Below, in pieces: positions 16,412-24,368 of a DNA stretch of 64,000 nt. Source of the DNA: JBPEWY01 sp052032225 (lineage in GTDB: Bacteria > Bacteroidota > Bacteroidia > Flavobacteriales > Flavobacteriaceae). Each line of letters begins with the position of its first letter. Positions within the stretch are counted from its first letter, which is position 1. The position numbers and the translations under genes are program-made. The DNA lies in the NCBI GenBank assembly GCA_052032225.1, contig JBPEWY010000090.1:1-64000 (forward strand). Reading direction: 5' to 3'. A model generated the notes under the pieces. The model was given only the letters and a program-made list of their open reading frames with translations, did not search any database and was not told the origin of the DNA.

Positions 16412-17461
16412 TTAAAGTATTAGCATGGCATCGCCATACGAGTAAAACCTATATTTTTCTGCGATTGCTTCTTTGTATGCTTTCATGGTTAAATCATGAC
16501 CTGCAAATGCAGAAATCATCATTAACAATGTAGATTTTGGTGTATGAAAATTTGTAACCATACAGTTAGCAATGCTAAAATCGTATGGAGGGAAAATAAA
16601 TTTATTAGTCCACCCCTCAAACGTATTTAATGTTTTTTCTGAAGAAACAGAACTTTCTAAACCTCGCATAACAGTTGTACCAATAGCACAAACTTTACGC
16701 TTATTTTTCTTGGCATTATTTACAATTTTAACAGCTTCCGGGCCAATATAGAGCTCCTCGCTATCCATTTTATGTTTAGAAAGGTCTTCTACCTCAACCG
16801 GATTAAAAGTACCTAATCCTACGTGAAGTGTAAGTTCTGCAAACTCAATTCCTTTAATTTCTAAACGCTTAAGTAAGTGCTTAGAAAAATGTAGCCCGGC
16901 CGTTGGCGCTGCTACTGCACCTTCGTGCTTTGCATAAATAGTCTGGTAGCGCTCTTCGTCTTCTGGCTCTACATCACGCTTAATATATTTTGGAAGTGGA
17001 GTTTGCCCCAATTCTTTTAATTTTTTTCTGAAATCTTCATACGATCCATCGTATAAAAATCTAAGTGTACGGCCACGAGATGTGGTATTATCTATAACCT
17101 CAGCAACTAAGCTTTCGTCTTCACCAAAGTATAATTTGTTTCCAATTCTAATTTTACGAGCCGGATCTACCAATACATCCCATAAGCGTTGTTCTTGGTT
17201 AAGCTCTCTAAGTAAGAAAACCTCAATTCTGGCACCGGTTTTTTCCTTGTTCCCGTATAATCTTGCCGGGAAAACTTTGGTGTTATTTAACACCATTACA
17301 TCGCCTTCATCAAAATAATCTATAATGTCTCTAAAAAGTTTGTGTTCTATTTTTCCGGTATCTCTATGAACAACCATTAAACGAGACTCGTCTCTGTTCT
17401 CTGCCGGATGTTCTGCTAATAACTCTTTTGGAAGATCAAACTTAAAATTAGATAATTTCAT
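16412..17461 (-). CDS. queA: tRNA preQ1(34) S-adenosylmethionine ribosyltransferase-isomerase
   Basis: Converts preQ1 in tRNA to epoxyqueuosine using the ribosyl part of SAM. Seen: N-terminal LPKELLAEHPAENRDESRLMV, then GDVMVLNNTKVFPARLYG, the central HEGAVAAPTAGLHFSKHLL and C-terminal NFHTPKSTLLMMISAFAG; 349 residues from the ATG at 17461 (MKLSNFKFDL). An in-frame extension to 17485 overlaps the promoter and is rejected. It stands as a single-gene unit bounded by its own promoter and terminator. Confidence 0.97.
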   Translation of the reverse strand: MKLSNFKFDLPKELLAEHPAENRDESRLMVVHRDTGKIEHKLFRDIIDYFDEGDVMVLNNTKVFPARLYGNKEKTGARIEVFLLRELNQEQRLWDVLVDPARKIRIGNKLYFGEDESLVAEVIDNTTSRGRTLRFLYDGSYEDFRKKLKELGQTPLPKYIKRDVEPEDEERYQTIYAKHEGAVAAPTAGLHFSKHLLKRLEIKGIEFAELTLHVGLGTFNPVEVEDLSKHKMDSEELYIGPEAVKIVNNAKKNKRKVCAIGTTVMRGLESSVSSEKTLNTFEGWTNKFIFPPYDFSIANCMVTNFHTPKSTLLMMISAFAGHDLTMKAYKEAIAEKYRFYSYGDAMLIL

Positions 17462-17482
17462 AGGGTTTGTTTTAATAGGGCG

Positions 17483-17526
17483 CAAATATACAATCTCAAC
17501 ATAGGGGTTGTCAAGGATTTTGACAA
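17483..17526 (-). promoter_or_regulatory. queA promoter with inverted repeat over the -33 region
   Basis: Minus strand: -7 box TATATTTG at 17490-17483, 22 nt before the queA ATG, and a TTG 21 nt upstream. The TTG belongs to a 7-bp inverted repeat TTGTCAA-(5)-TTGACAA at 17508-17526, which could be an operator. Confidence 0.5.
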
Positions 17527-17560
17527 TTAATTTACATTGAGTAGCAATATGTTAAATAAG

Positions 17561-18793
17561 CTAAAGCTCAGATATGGTGAATGATAGTTGCTTTAAATCG
17601 TTCCAAAAGTTTGGGTAAGACTTTGTAACAACCTCTGCATCATTAATTATAATGGGTACTTTCAATGCTAAAGGCGCAAAAGCCATTGCCATTCTGTGAT
17701 CATTATAGGTAGCTATAGCTATGTTTTCGTTAATTTTATTTGAGGCTTCTAAATACAATTCTGAAGCTGTTGTTTTTACTTGTGCTCCCAGCTTTGAGAG
17801 TTCGGCTTTTAGTGCCTCTAACCTATCAGTCTCCTTAATTTTTAAAGTATGTAACCCTTTTAAATAACATTTAATTCCTAAACCAAAACACGTTACAGCT
17901 ATGGTTTGAGCAATGTCTGGAGCATTTGCTAAATCTAAATTAATTAGCTCAGGCATATTATTATGCTGCTTTTTAAGCGTTATAGTATTACGATTAAAAA
18001 CAGTTTCTACCCCAAATTGCTTATAAATTTTAGATAATACGGCATCTCCTTGTAAGCTATTGGGTTTGTATGAAGATAATGTTACTTGAGAGCCTACACC
18101 TGAAAGTGCTAAAATGCTATAAAAATAAGATGCAGAAGACCAGTCTGATTCTACAGTAATAGTTATTGGTTTACTTATATTTTTTAATGGACTGATAGAG
18201 ATTTTATTGTCTGAAAAACTTGTTGTTACACCAATTTCTTGTAACAGCGAAAGTGTCATATTTATATAGGGCACAGAGGTTATTTTGCCTTCTAATGTTA
18301 ATTGTAAACCATTAGATAATTTAGGTGCTATAAGCAACAGTGCCGATATATATTGACTACTAATATTTGCGTTTAATGAAACTTTATTCTTGTTTAGTGC
18401 TTTTCCTTTAATGCTTAATGGCGGATACCCGTCTTCTTTTAAATAAATTATATCTGCTCCTAATTGACGTAATGCATCTACAAGTATTTTTATGGGGCGT
18501 TCTTGCATGCGCTCAGAACCAGTTAAAACAACTTGTTTATTAGGGTTGGCAGCAAAATAAGCTGTTAAAAAGCGCATTGCTGTACCTGCATGATGAATAT
18601 TAACTGTTGCTTTATTTTCTGCTTTAAGCCCTTTTACCATTACTTGTGCATCATCTGAATTTGATGCATTGCTTATTCTCAAATCCGGATATAGGGCTTG
18701 TAGTAAAAGCAATCTGTTGGTTTCACTTTTAGAACCAGTAATGGTAATTTCTCCGGAAACTATGTTGTTTTGTCTAGCTGCTTTAATATTCAT
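17561..18793 (-). CDS. aroA: 3-phosphoshikimate 1-carboxyvinyltransferase (EPSP synthase)
   Basis: Sixth step of the shikimate pathway, joining PEP to shikimate 3-phosphate. Seen: N-terminal ITGSKSETNRLLLLQAL (K and S binding residues), HAGTAMRFLTAYFA, LTGSERMQERPI, SSQYISALLLIAP, and C-terminal LKIKETDRLEAL and YNDHRMAMAFAPLAL; 410 residues is slightly short but complete. Its product feeds chorismate to the Phe/Tyr operon at 21272-25192. The leader is only a few tens of nt and holds a terminator-like hairpin. Confidence 0.97.
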   Translation of the reverse strand: MNIKAARQNNIVSGEITITGSKSETNRLLLLQALYPDLRISNASNSDDAQVMVKGLKAENKATVNIHHAGTAMRFLTAYFAANPNKQVVLTGSERMQERPIKILVDALRQLGADIIYLKEDGYPPLSIKGKALNKNKVSLNANISSQYISALLLIAPKLSNGLQLTLEGKITSVPYINMTLSLLQEIGVTTSFSDNKISISPLKNISKPITITVESDWSSASYFYSILALSGVGSQVTLSSYKPNSLQGDAVLSKIYKQFGVETVFNRNTITLKKQHNNMPELINLDLANAPDIAQTIAVTCFGLGIKCYLKGLHTLKIKETDRLEALKAELSKLGAQVKTTASELYLEASNKINENIAIATYNDHRMAMAFAPLALKVPIIINDAEVVTKSYPNFWNDLKQLSFTISEL

Positions 18794-18796
18794 AAC

Positions 18797-18836
18797 AAAA
18801 AAATATCCCGAACAATTGCTCGGGATAACAAATATA
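18797..18836 (-). promoter_or_regulatory. hairpin and -7 box between the pyrophosphohydrolase gene and aroA
   Basis: Minus strand: a -7 box TATATTTG at 18836-18829 is followed directly by an 8-bp inverted repeat TATCCCGA / TCGGGATA (18827-18820 and 18811-18804) and a T7 tract at 18803-18797. The hairpin looks like the intrinsic terminator of the upstream gene, yet the T tract ends 3 nt before the aroA ATG and the -7 box sits upstream of it. Confidence 0.6.
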
Positions 18837-18850
18837 AATTAAAAAAGTCC

Positions 18851-19177
18851 TTACTGTAATTTTTTGTTACTATGATGCCTATTATGGTCTCGTTTTGTTT
18901 TCTTTTCTAATTTTCTGTTAAAGGCTTCTTCAAGGTTAATCCCGGTTTGATTTGCTAAACAAAGTACAACAAAAACAACATCGGCCAGCTCTTCTCCTAA
19001 ATCCTTCTCTTTATCACTTTCTTTCTCGCTTTGCTCGCCATAGCGTCTGGCTATAATTCTGGCAACTTCTCCAACTTCTTCGGTTAATTGTGCCATGTTA
19101 GTAAGCTCATTAAAATATCTAACGCCATGAGCTTTAATCCAATCGTCTACTGCTTTTTGTGCATCTTTTATATTCAT
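18851..19177 (-). CDS. MazG-like nucleotide pyrophosphohydrolase
   Basis: 108-residue protein of the all-alpha NTP pyrophosphohydrolase superfamily, which hydrolyses NTPs or dNTPs to monophosphates. Seen: the metal-binding pattern EEVGEVARIIARRYGE (ExxE-like) and later EELADVVFVVLCLANQTG (ExxxD). It is the short single-domain kind, not full MazG, and substrate cannot be predicted. The C terminus is basic (KRDHNRHHSNKK). It lies 67 nt downstream of dtd. Confidence 0.88.
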   Translation of the reverse strand: MNIKDAQKAVDDWIKAHGVRYFNELTNMAQLTEEVGEVARIIARRYGEQSEKESDKEKDLGEELADVVFVVLCLANQTGINLEEAFNRKLEKKTKRDHNRHHSNKKLQ

Positions 19178-19244
19178 CTTAAACTGTAATTAGTGCGCTG
19201 TAACAACGTTACAAAGTTAATATTTGCTAAAGTAATATTAGGTG

Positions 19245-19697
19245 TTAATACTTTTGTTTTGTGTCTATAATTATAGTCACCGGACCATCATTTACTAAAA
19301 AAACCTCCATATGTGCCCCAAATTTACCTGTGCCAACTTTTTTACCTGTTTCTTGCTCAAGTTTTTTTACAAACTCTTCGTACAACGGGATTGCCACATC
19401 CGGTTTAGCAGCCTTTATGTATGATGGCCTGTTTCCCTTTTTCGTAGATGCATGTAGAGTAAACTGACTGACTACTATAACATCTCCATTTACATCTAAA
19501 ACAGATTTATTCATAACACCATTTTCATCATTGAAAATTCGTAGTCGAGCAATTTTTGCCGTCAACCAATCTATATCTTCTTTAGTGTCTTCTGTTTCAA
19601 TACCTAATAAAATTAACAACCCGTTTTTTATGCTTGACACGGTACTGTTGTTAACGCATACTTTTGCCGATGAAACCCTTTGTATTACTGCCCGCAT
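19245..19697 (-). CDS. dtd: D-aminoacyl-tRNA deacylase
   Basis: Removes D-amino acids (and glycine mischarged on tRNA-Ala) from tRNA. Seen: N-terminal MRAVIQRVSSAKVCVN, the catalytic-site SQFTLHASTKKGNRPSY and the cross-subunit Gly-cisPro motif in NDGPVTIIIDT; 150 residues, the normal length. Starts 2 nt after the rsgA stop, so it is part of the rsgA-dtd-pyrophosphohydrolase unit. Confidence 0.97.
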   Translation of the reverse strand: MRAVIQRVSSAKVCVNNSTVSSIKNGLLILLGIETEDTKEDIDWLTAKIARLRIFNDENGVMNKSVLDVNGDVIVVSQFTLHASTKKGNRPSYIKAAKPDVAIPLYEEFVKKLEQETGKKVGTGKFGAHMEVFLVNDGPVTIIIDTKQKY

Positions 19698-19699
19698 AA

Positions 19700-20650
19700 T
19701 TACATATCTTTATACTCATCTACTCTGTAATTCTCGTCGTCGCCTTCAAGAATTTGCAAATAACTTTTATATCGACTCCAAAATAACTCATCATTATCTA
19801 AAGCCTCTTTAACCGCACATTTAGGCTCGTTTACATGTAAGCAGTTATTAAATTTACAATGTGCTTTTAAGGCAAAAAACTCAGGAAAATAATCGCCAAC
19901 TTCCTGCTTTTCCATTTCTACCATCCCGAAACCTCGTATTCCGGGAGTATCTATAATTCTGGCATCAAAACTTAAATCAAACATTTCTGCAAATGTAGTA
20001 GTATGTTGCCCTTGCATGTGTTGCTTAGATATTTCTGCTGTTTTTAGATTAAGTGAAGGTTCTATGGCATTAATTAATGTTGATTTTCCAACCCCGGAAT
20101 GACCGGAGAACATGCTTGTTTTTCCTTTCATTAAAGCTTTAACCTTATCTACATTTTTGCCGGTAGTAGCCGATATTCCAATACATTCATACCCTATTTC
20201 ACGGTACATAGCAGCTAAATACTTTACCTCTAACAGTTCGTCTTCATTATAGGTGTCTATTTTGTTAAATAGTAAAATAGCTTTAACGTTATAAGCTTCT
20301 GCTGTAACTAAAAATCTATCTATAAAAGTGGTAAATGTAACCGGATTATTTAGGGTTACTAATAAAAAAACCTGATCTATATTAGCAGCAATTATATGAA
20401 CTTGTTTAGATAAGTTAACCGATTTTCTGATGATGTAGTTCTGGCGATCGTGAATATTGTAAATTACACCTACGGTTTCATCGCCAATTTGCTCTAAATT
20501 AAAATCTACAACATCGCCAACGGCAACCGGATTTGTACTTTTAATCCCTTTAATTCTAAACTTTCCTTTTAGCCTGCAATTGTAAAACGTATTGTTGTTT
20601 ACCTTAACGGTGTACCAACTTCCTGTAGATTTATATACTGTTCCGGTCAT
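19700..20650 (-). CDS. rsgA: small ribosomal subunit biogenesis GTPase RsgA
   Basis: Circularly permuted GTPase that helps mature the 30S subunit and releases assembly factors. Seen: N-terminal OB-like domain (TGTVYKSTGSWYTVK), then GTPase motifs in permuted order G4 LLFNKIDTY, G1 SGHSGVGKSTLINA, G3 DTPGIRGFGM, and a C-terminal zinc knuckle with the pattern HCKFNNCLH ... EPKCAV. The frame also reads from GTG at 20656, but ATG at 20650 (MTGTVYKS) is preferred, giving 316 residues. Confidence 0.97.
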   Translation of the reverse strand: MTGTVYKSTGSWYTVKVNNNTFYNCRLKGKFRIKGIKSTNPVAVGDVVDFNLEQIGDETVGVIYNIHDRQNYIIRKSVNLSKQVHIIAANIDQVFLLVTLNNPVTFTTFIDRFLVTAEAYNVKAILLFNKIDTYNEDELLEVKYLAAMYREIGYECIGISATTGKNVDKVKALMKGKTSMFSGHSGVGKSTLINAIEPSLNLKTAEISKQHMQGQHTTTFAEMFDLSFDARIIDTPGIRGFGMVEMEKQEVGDYFPEFFALKAHCKFNNCLHVNEPKCAVKEALDNDELFWSRYKSYLQILEGDDENYRVDEYKDM

Positions 20651-20769
20651 AAACACATACGTTTTAAACTTTTGCTTTACAAATAAACAATTTTCTTAGG
20701 TTTTTAGCATTGTCTGGTTTAGTATTACCTATTTTAGCCAACTATAAATAATTTATTAAAGACTTAAAT

Positions 20770-21234
20770 ATGAAAAAATTACTTTTTGCTGCCTTACTCT
20801 CTGTAGGCTTTTTCTCTTTTAATTATGCTCAGCAATACGAATACAAAGTTATTACCAGTGTAGAGTCTATAGTGCCTAACGGACTAGGGCGTTCGCGTAT
20901 TGTTTCTGCTTCAGAAGAACGTGATTATAATGATTTTACCTCATCTAGATCTGACAATAAAGAAGAAGATAAACGCAACAAATCTAACAGATCAGAAATT
21001 AGAGTTAAAAATTTTGAAGAAACTAAGCTGCTTAATTTTTATAATTTAGGTGGTATAAGATTTCAAAACATAGCTGCTAATGATGCTGTAATAACCTCTA
21101 AAATTAATACAATGGTTGCAGATGGATGGGAACTTGCATTTGTAGTAAGTGCTGTAGAAAGTGATGCGGGAAAAGGAGACGGACAAGGTATTTTTATAAC
21201 ACGATATATTTTTAAAAAACCAATTACAAACTAA
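20770..21234 (+). CDS. exported hypothetical protein, DUF4177-like ends
   Basis: 154 residues with a clear signal peptide (KKLLFAALLSVGFFSFNYAQ, cut after about residue 20). The mature protein starts YEYKVITSVESI and ends with ADGWELAFVVSAVES and FITRYIFKKP; a YEYKVV start plus a DGWEL motif is typical of the small DUF4177 fold. Between them is a very polar, charged stretch (about 45-80, many Asp, Glu, Arg, Lys and Ser). Function unknown; expected in the periplasm. A monocistronic unit ended by the hairpin at 21241. Confidence 0.8.
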   Translation: MKKLLFAALLSVGFFSFNYAQQYEYKVITSVESIVPNGLGRSRIVSASEERDYNDFTSSRSDNKEEDKRNKSNRSEIRVKNFEETKLLNFYNLGGIRFQNIAANDAVITSKINTMVADGWELAFVVSAVESDAGKGDGQGIFITRYIFKKPITN

Positions 21235-21240
21235 AATAAA

Positions 21241-21270
21241 AAAGCCTCAAACATTGTTTGAGGCTTTTTT
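21241..21270. terminator. bidirectional intrinsic terminator
   Basis: Twelve-bp stem AAAGCCTCAAAC / GTTTGAGGCTTT with an ATT loop and A/T tracts on both sides. It sits between the convergent exported-protein gene and the Phe/Tyr operon and probably ends both. Confidence 0.88.
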
Positions 21271-21271
21271 A

Positions 21272-22354
21272 TTAACTATTTAGAATTTTCTCTTGATGGT
21301 TTATAGATTCTTGATGGATTGCTTTAAATATACGTAGCACAAATTCTTCGCTTAATCCTTGCTGTTCTCCTTCTAAAATCATTTTTCCTAAAATTTCATT
21401 CCACCTTTTACTCTGTAGCACAGCCACATTACGTTCTTTTTTAAGTTCTCCTATTTTATCAGCTATTTTCATTCTACTGCCAAGCGCATTAATAATCTGA
21501 TGATCTAAAACATCTATTTGGGCTCTTAAATTCTGTAATGTATTTAAATAGCTTGCTTCAGGGTCTGTTTCTTTTCTAATTTTCAAGTCGCGCATTATTT
21601 GCACCAACATTGACGGTGTTACTTGCTGAGCTGCATCACTCCATGCATTATCAGGATCATTATGAGTTTCTATCATTAGCCCGTCAAAATTTAAATCGAG
21701 TGCTGTTTGCGAAATATCAAATACCATATCTCTTTTACCGGTTATATGCGATGGGTCGCATAATAATGGTAAATCCGGGAAACGATTTTGTAGCTCTATA
21801 GCTAACTGCCATTCAGGAATATTTCTGTACTTAGTTTTCTCGTATGTAGAGAATCCTCTGTGAATTACTCCGAGGTTTTTTATGTTGGCTTGATGTAAAC
21901 GTTCTACAGCCCCTAACCATAATGCTAAATCCGGATTTACAGGGTTTTTAACCAAAACAATTTTATCTGTTCCGGAGAGTGCTTCGGCTATTTCTTGTAC
22001 AATAAAAGGGCTAACGGTAGAGCGAGCTCCAATCCAAAGTAAATCTACATCATGCTCTAATGCAAGTTTAACATGGGTAGTATTAGCTACTTCTATAGCT
22101 GTTTTCATTCCGGTTTCTTCTTTGGCTCTTTGCAGCCATTTTAAACCAATAGCACCTACGCCTTCAAAATTTCCGGGTCTGGTTCTGGGCTTCCAAATAC
22201 CGGCGCGTAAATACGTTACATCTGTATCTTTTAATTGGTGTGCTATTGTTAAAACCTGGTCTTCTGTTTCTGCACTACACGGACCTGCAATTACTAACGG
22301 ATGCGATAGCTGCAGGTTGTCTAACCATTTTCGTAATGTTTTACTATTTTTCAT
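21272..22354 (-). CDS. bifunctional 3-deoxy-7-phosphoheptulonate synthase / chorismate mutase
   Basis: Fusion of the first shikimate enzyme (DAHP synthase, type I-beta, about residues 1-260) with an AroQ-type chorismate mutase (about 270-355). Seen: VIAGPCSAETEDQVL, the substrate-binding YLRAGIWKPRTRPG, LLWIGARSTVSPF, LLCDPSHITGKRD and IETHNDPDNAWSD for the synthase; LRAQIDVLDHQIINALGSRMK and KKERNVAVLQSKRW for the mutase. In enzymes of this architecture the mutase domain also serves as the feedback sensor. Last gene of the pheA-aminotransferase-tyrA operon, 7 nt after tyrA. Confidence 0.94.
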   Translation of the reverse strand: MKNSKTLRKWLDNLQLSHPLVIAGPCSAETEDQVLTIAHQLKDTDVTYLRAGIWKPRTRPGNFEGVGAIGLKWLQRAKEETGMKTAIEVANTTHVKLALEHDVDLLWIGARSTVSPFIVQEIAEALSGTDKIVLVKNPVNPDLALWLGAVERLHQANIKNLGVIHRGFSTYEKTKYRNIPEWQLAIELQNRFPDLPLLCDPSHITGKRDMVFDISQTALDLNFDGLMIETHNDPDNAWSDAAQQVTPSMLVQIMRDLKIRKETDPEASYLNTLQNLRAQIDVLDHQIINALGSRMKIADKIGELKKERNVAVLQSKRWNEILGKMILEGEQQGLSEEFVLRIFKAIHQESINHQEKILNS

Positions 22355-22361
22355 ATTACAA

Positions 22362-23222
22362 TTAACTAATTGTCTTAATCATTCCGTTTAAAATATCTTT
22401 AATCCTATTTGTGTTTTCCATTTCGTTAAAAACAGCATCAAAATCATCTGCTTGCATAAAGGCTTTAAATTGTTGTAAGTTTTCAATATACTGCTCTAAT
22501 GAAGCTATTATATTTTGTTTGTTTTGTTGGAAGATTGGAGTCCATGTTTTAGGCGAACTTTTAGCCAATCTCACAGTACTTTCAAAACCAGAGCCTGCCA
22601 TATCAAAAATATCACGTTCGTTTTTTTCTTCTTCTATAACAGTTTTGCCCAACATAAAAGAACTTATATGCGATAAATGTGATACATAGGCTATGTGCTT
22701 ATCATGAGAAACAGGATTCATATATCGAATACGCATACCTAAAGCATCAAATAAAGAAAGTGCCTTTTCTTGAATGGTGAAAGCTGTTTTTTCTACTTCA
22801 CAAATTATATTAGTTTTTCCTTTAAATAAACCTATATGTGCTGCTTCGGGTCCGGAAAATTCTGTTCCAGCAATTGGGTGTGCCGCCACAAAGTTTCTTC
22901 GGTTTTTATGGTTTTGCACTGCTTTGCAAATTGGGGCTTTCGTAGAACCCACATCAAAAACTACGGTATTGTTATTAACATTATCCAGCACTTCTGCAAG
23001 TATGCTTACAATTGCGTTTACAGGCACTGCCACAACCACTACATCTGCTTGAGAGAGGTCTTTTAGTTGTGCTTTTTTATCTATAACTCCTAAAGCTAAG
23101 GCTTTTTGTAAATGCTCCGGATTGTTATCTATACCGTACACGGTAGTATGCGGGATTTGCTTTTTAAAATCTAATGCAATACATCCTCCTATTAAACCTA
23201 CTCCTATTACAAAAACATTCAT
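22362..23222 (-). CDS. tyrA: prephenate dehydrogenase
   Basis: Oxidative decarboxylation of prephenate to 4-hydroxyphenylpyruvate on the tyrosine branch. Seen: N-terminal Rossmann motif VIGVGLIGGCIALD, VFDVGSTKAPIC, AHPIAGTEFSGPEAA and the helical C-terminal domain with HDKHIAYVSHLSHISSF; 286 residues, with no fused mutase or ACT domain. It starts 3 nt after the aminotransferase stop and so belongs to the same transcript. Confidence 0.93.
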   Translation of the reverse strand: MNVFVIGVGLIGGCIALDFKKQIPHTTVYGIDNNPEHLQKALALGVIDKKAQLKDLSQADVVVVAVPVNAIVSILAEVLDNVNNNTVVFDVGSTKAPICKAVQNHKNRRNFVAAHPIAGTEFSGPEAAHIGLFKGKTNIICEVEKTAFTIQEKALSLFDALGMRIRYMNPVSHDKHIAYVSHLSHISSFMLGKTVIEEEKNERDIFDMAGSGFESTVRLAKSSPKTWTPIFQQNKQNIIASLEQYIENLQQFKAFMQADDFDAVFNEMENTNRIKDILNGMIKTIS

Positions 23223-23225
23223 ATT

Positions 23226-24368
23226 TTACACTCTATTTAATGCTTCTATTATTTTATTTTCCGGCACACATAATGAAAACCTTATGTACCCCTCACCTTG
23301 ATCGCCAAAAACTGTTCCGGGTGCTACAAACAAACTTTTAGTATACAGTAAATCATCAACAAAATCTTCTGAAGAAAAACTATTTGACGGAAGTTTTGCC
23401 CATACAAACAACCCTGCTGTATTGCTTGCAAAAGTGCAGTTAAGTTTTTGTGCAAGTTGATGTATTAATTTTTTTCGGTTTGCATAAACCGAGTTTAAGG
23501 TATTATACCATGCCGGTGCACTTTGTAAGGCCTTCACAGCTCCCTTTTGCACACCATAAAACATTCCGCTATCTATATTGCTTTTTACTTTAGTAATTTG
23601 TCTTATAAAGTTGCTATTCCCTAACACCATTCCAACTCGCCAGCCCGCCATATTAAATGTTTTACTCAAAGAGTTTAACTCTATAGCCACATTAAAAGCA
23701 TTTTCTACCTGTAATATACTTTGTGGGTTATTATTTAAAATAAAACTATACGGATTATCATTTATTAGCAAAATGTTATGTGCCTCTGCAAAACTTATTA
23801 ATTCTTTAAATTGTTTTAACGTTGCTTTAGCTCCTGTTGGCATATGCGGATAGTTAATCCACATTAGCTTTACCTTATCTAAATTTTGTTTAGATAGTTG
23901 ATTTAAATCAGGAAACCAATTGTTATCTTCGTTTAAATCATAAAAAACAGGTTGTGCTCCCAACAGTTTAGTTACCGATGCATAGGTAGGATACCCAGGG
24001 TTTGGAATAAGCACCTTGTCGCCTGCATTTAAGAAAGCCAAACTTATGTGCATAACACCTTCTTTAGAGCCTAATAATGGTAAAATCTCTGTGGCAGCAT
24101 CTAAATTTACTTGGTATTGAGTTCTGTAAAACTCTGCCATAGCATTACGAAGCTCAGGAAGACCATTGTAGCTTTGGTATTGGTGCGCATTGGGGTTGCT
24201 AATTGCTTCTTGCAAAGCAGTAACAACTTCTGCAGGAGGTGCTAAATCCGGACTTCCTATTCCTAAATTTATAATCGGTTTACCCTGCTCTTGCAGCGCA
24301 CTTACCTCTTTTAATTTTTTAGAAAAGTAATACTCGTTTACACTATGTAAGCGTTCTGCTGCCGTCAT
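23226..24368 (-). CDS. class I/II aminotransferase (probable aromatic aminotransferase)
   Basis: PLP-dependent fold-type I aminotransferase, 380 residues. Seen: INLGIGSPDLAPPAEV, the YNGLPELRNAMAEF segment, NPGYPTYASVTKLLGA, WINYPHMPTGA, and the PLP lysine in ELNSLSKTFNMAGWRVG followed by the C-terminal arginine region GEGYIRFSLC. Lying between pheA and tyrA, it most likely transaminates phenylpyruvate and 4-hydroxyphenylpyruvate (or prephenate); the family also includes LL-diaminopimelate and aspartate aminotransferases, so the substrate is inferred from context only. It overlaps pheA by 4 nt. Confidence 0.9.
   Translation of the reverse strand: MTAAERLHSVNEYYFSKKLKEVSALQEQGKPIINLGIGSPDLAPPAEVVTALQEAISNPNAHQYQSYNGLPELRNAMAEFYRTQYQVNLDAATEILPLLGSKEGVMHISLAFLNAGDKVLIPNPGYPTYASVTKLLGAQPVFYDLNEDNNWFPDLNQLSKQNLDKVKLMWINYPHMPTGAKATLKQFKELISFAEAHNILLINDNPYSFILNNNPQSILQVENAFNVAIELNSLSKTFNMAGWRVGMVLGNSNFIRQITKVKSNIDSGMFYGVQKGAVKALQSAPAWYNTLNSVYANRKKLIHQLAQKLNCTFASNTAGLFVWAKLPSNSFSSEDFVDDLLYTKSLFVAPGTVFGDQGEGYIRFSLCVPENKIIEALNRV

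Noticed and set aside
18851..18930. Leader peptide for an aroA attenuator
   Set aside because: Upstream of the aroA hairpin lies the end of the pyrophosphohydrolase gene, and no short ORF rich in aromatic codons was found.
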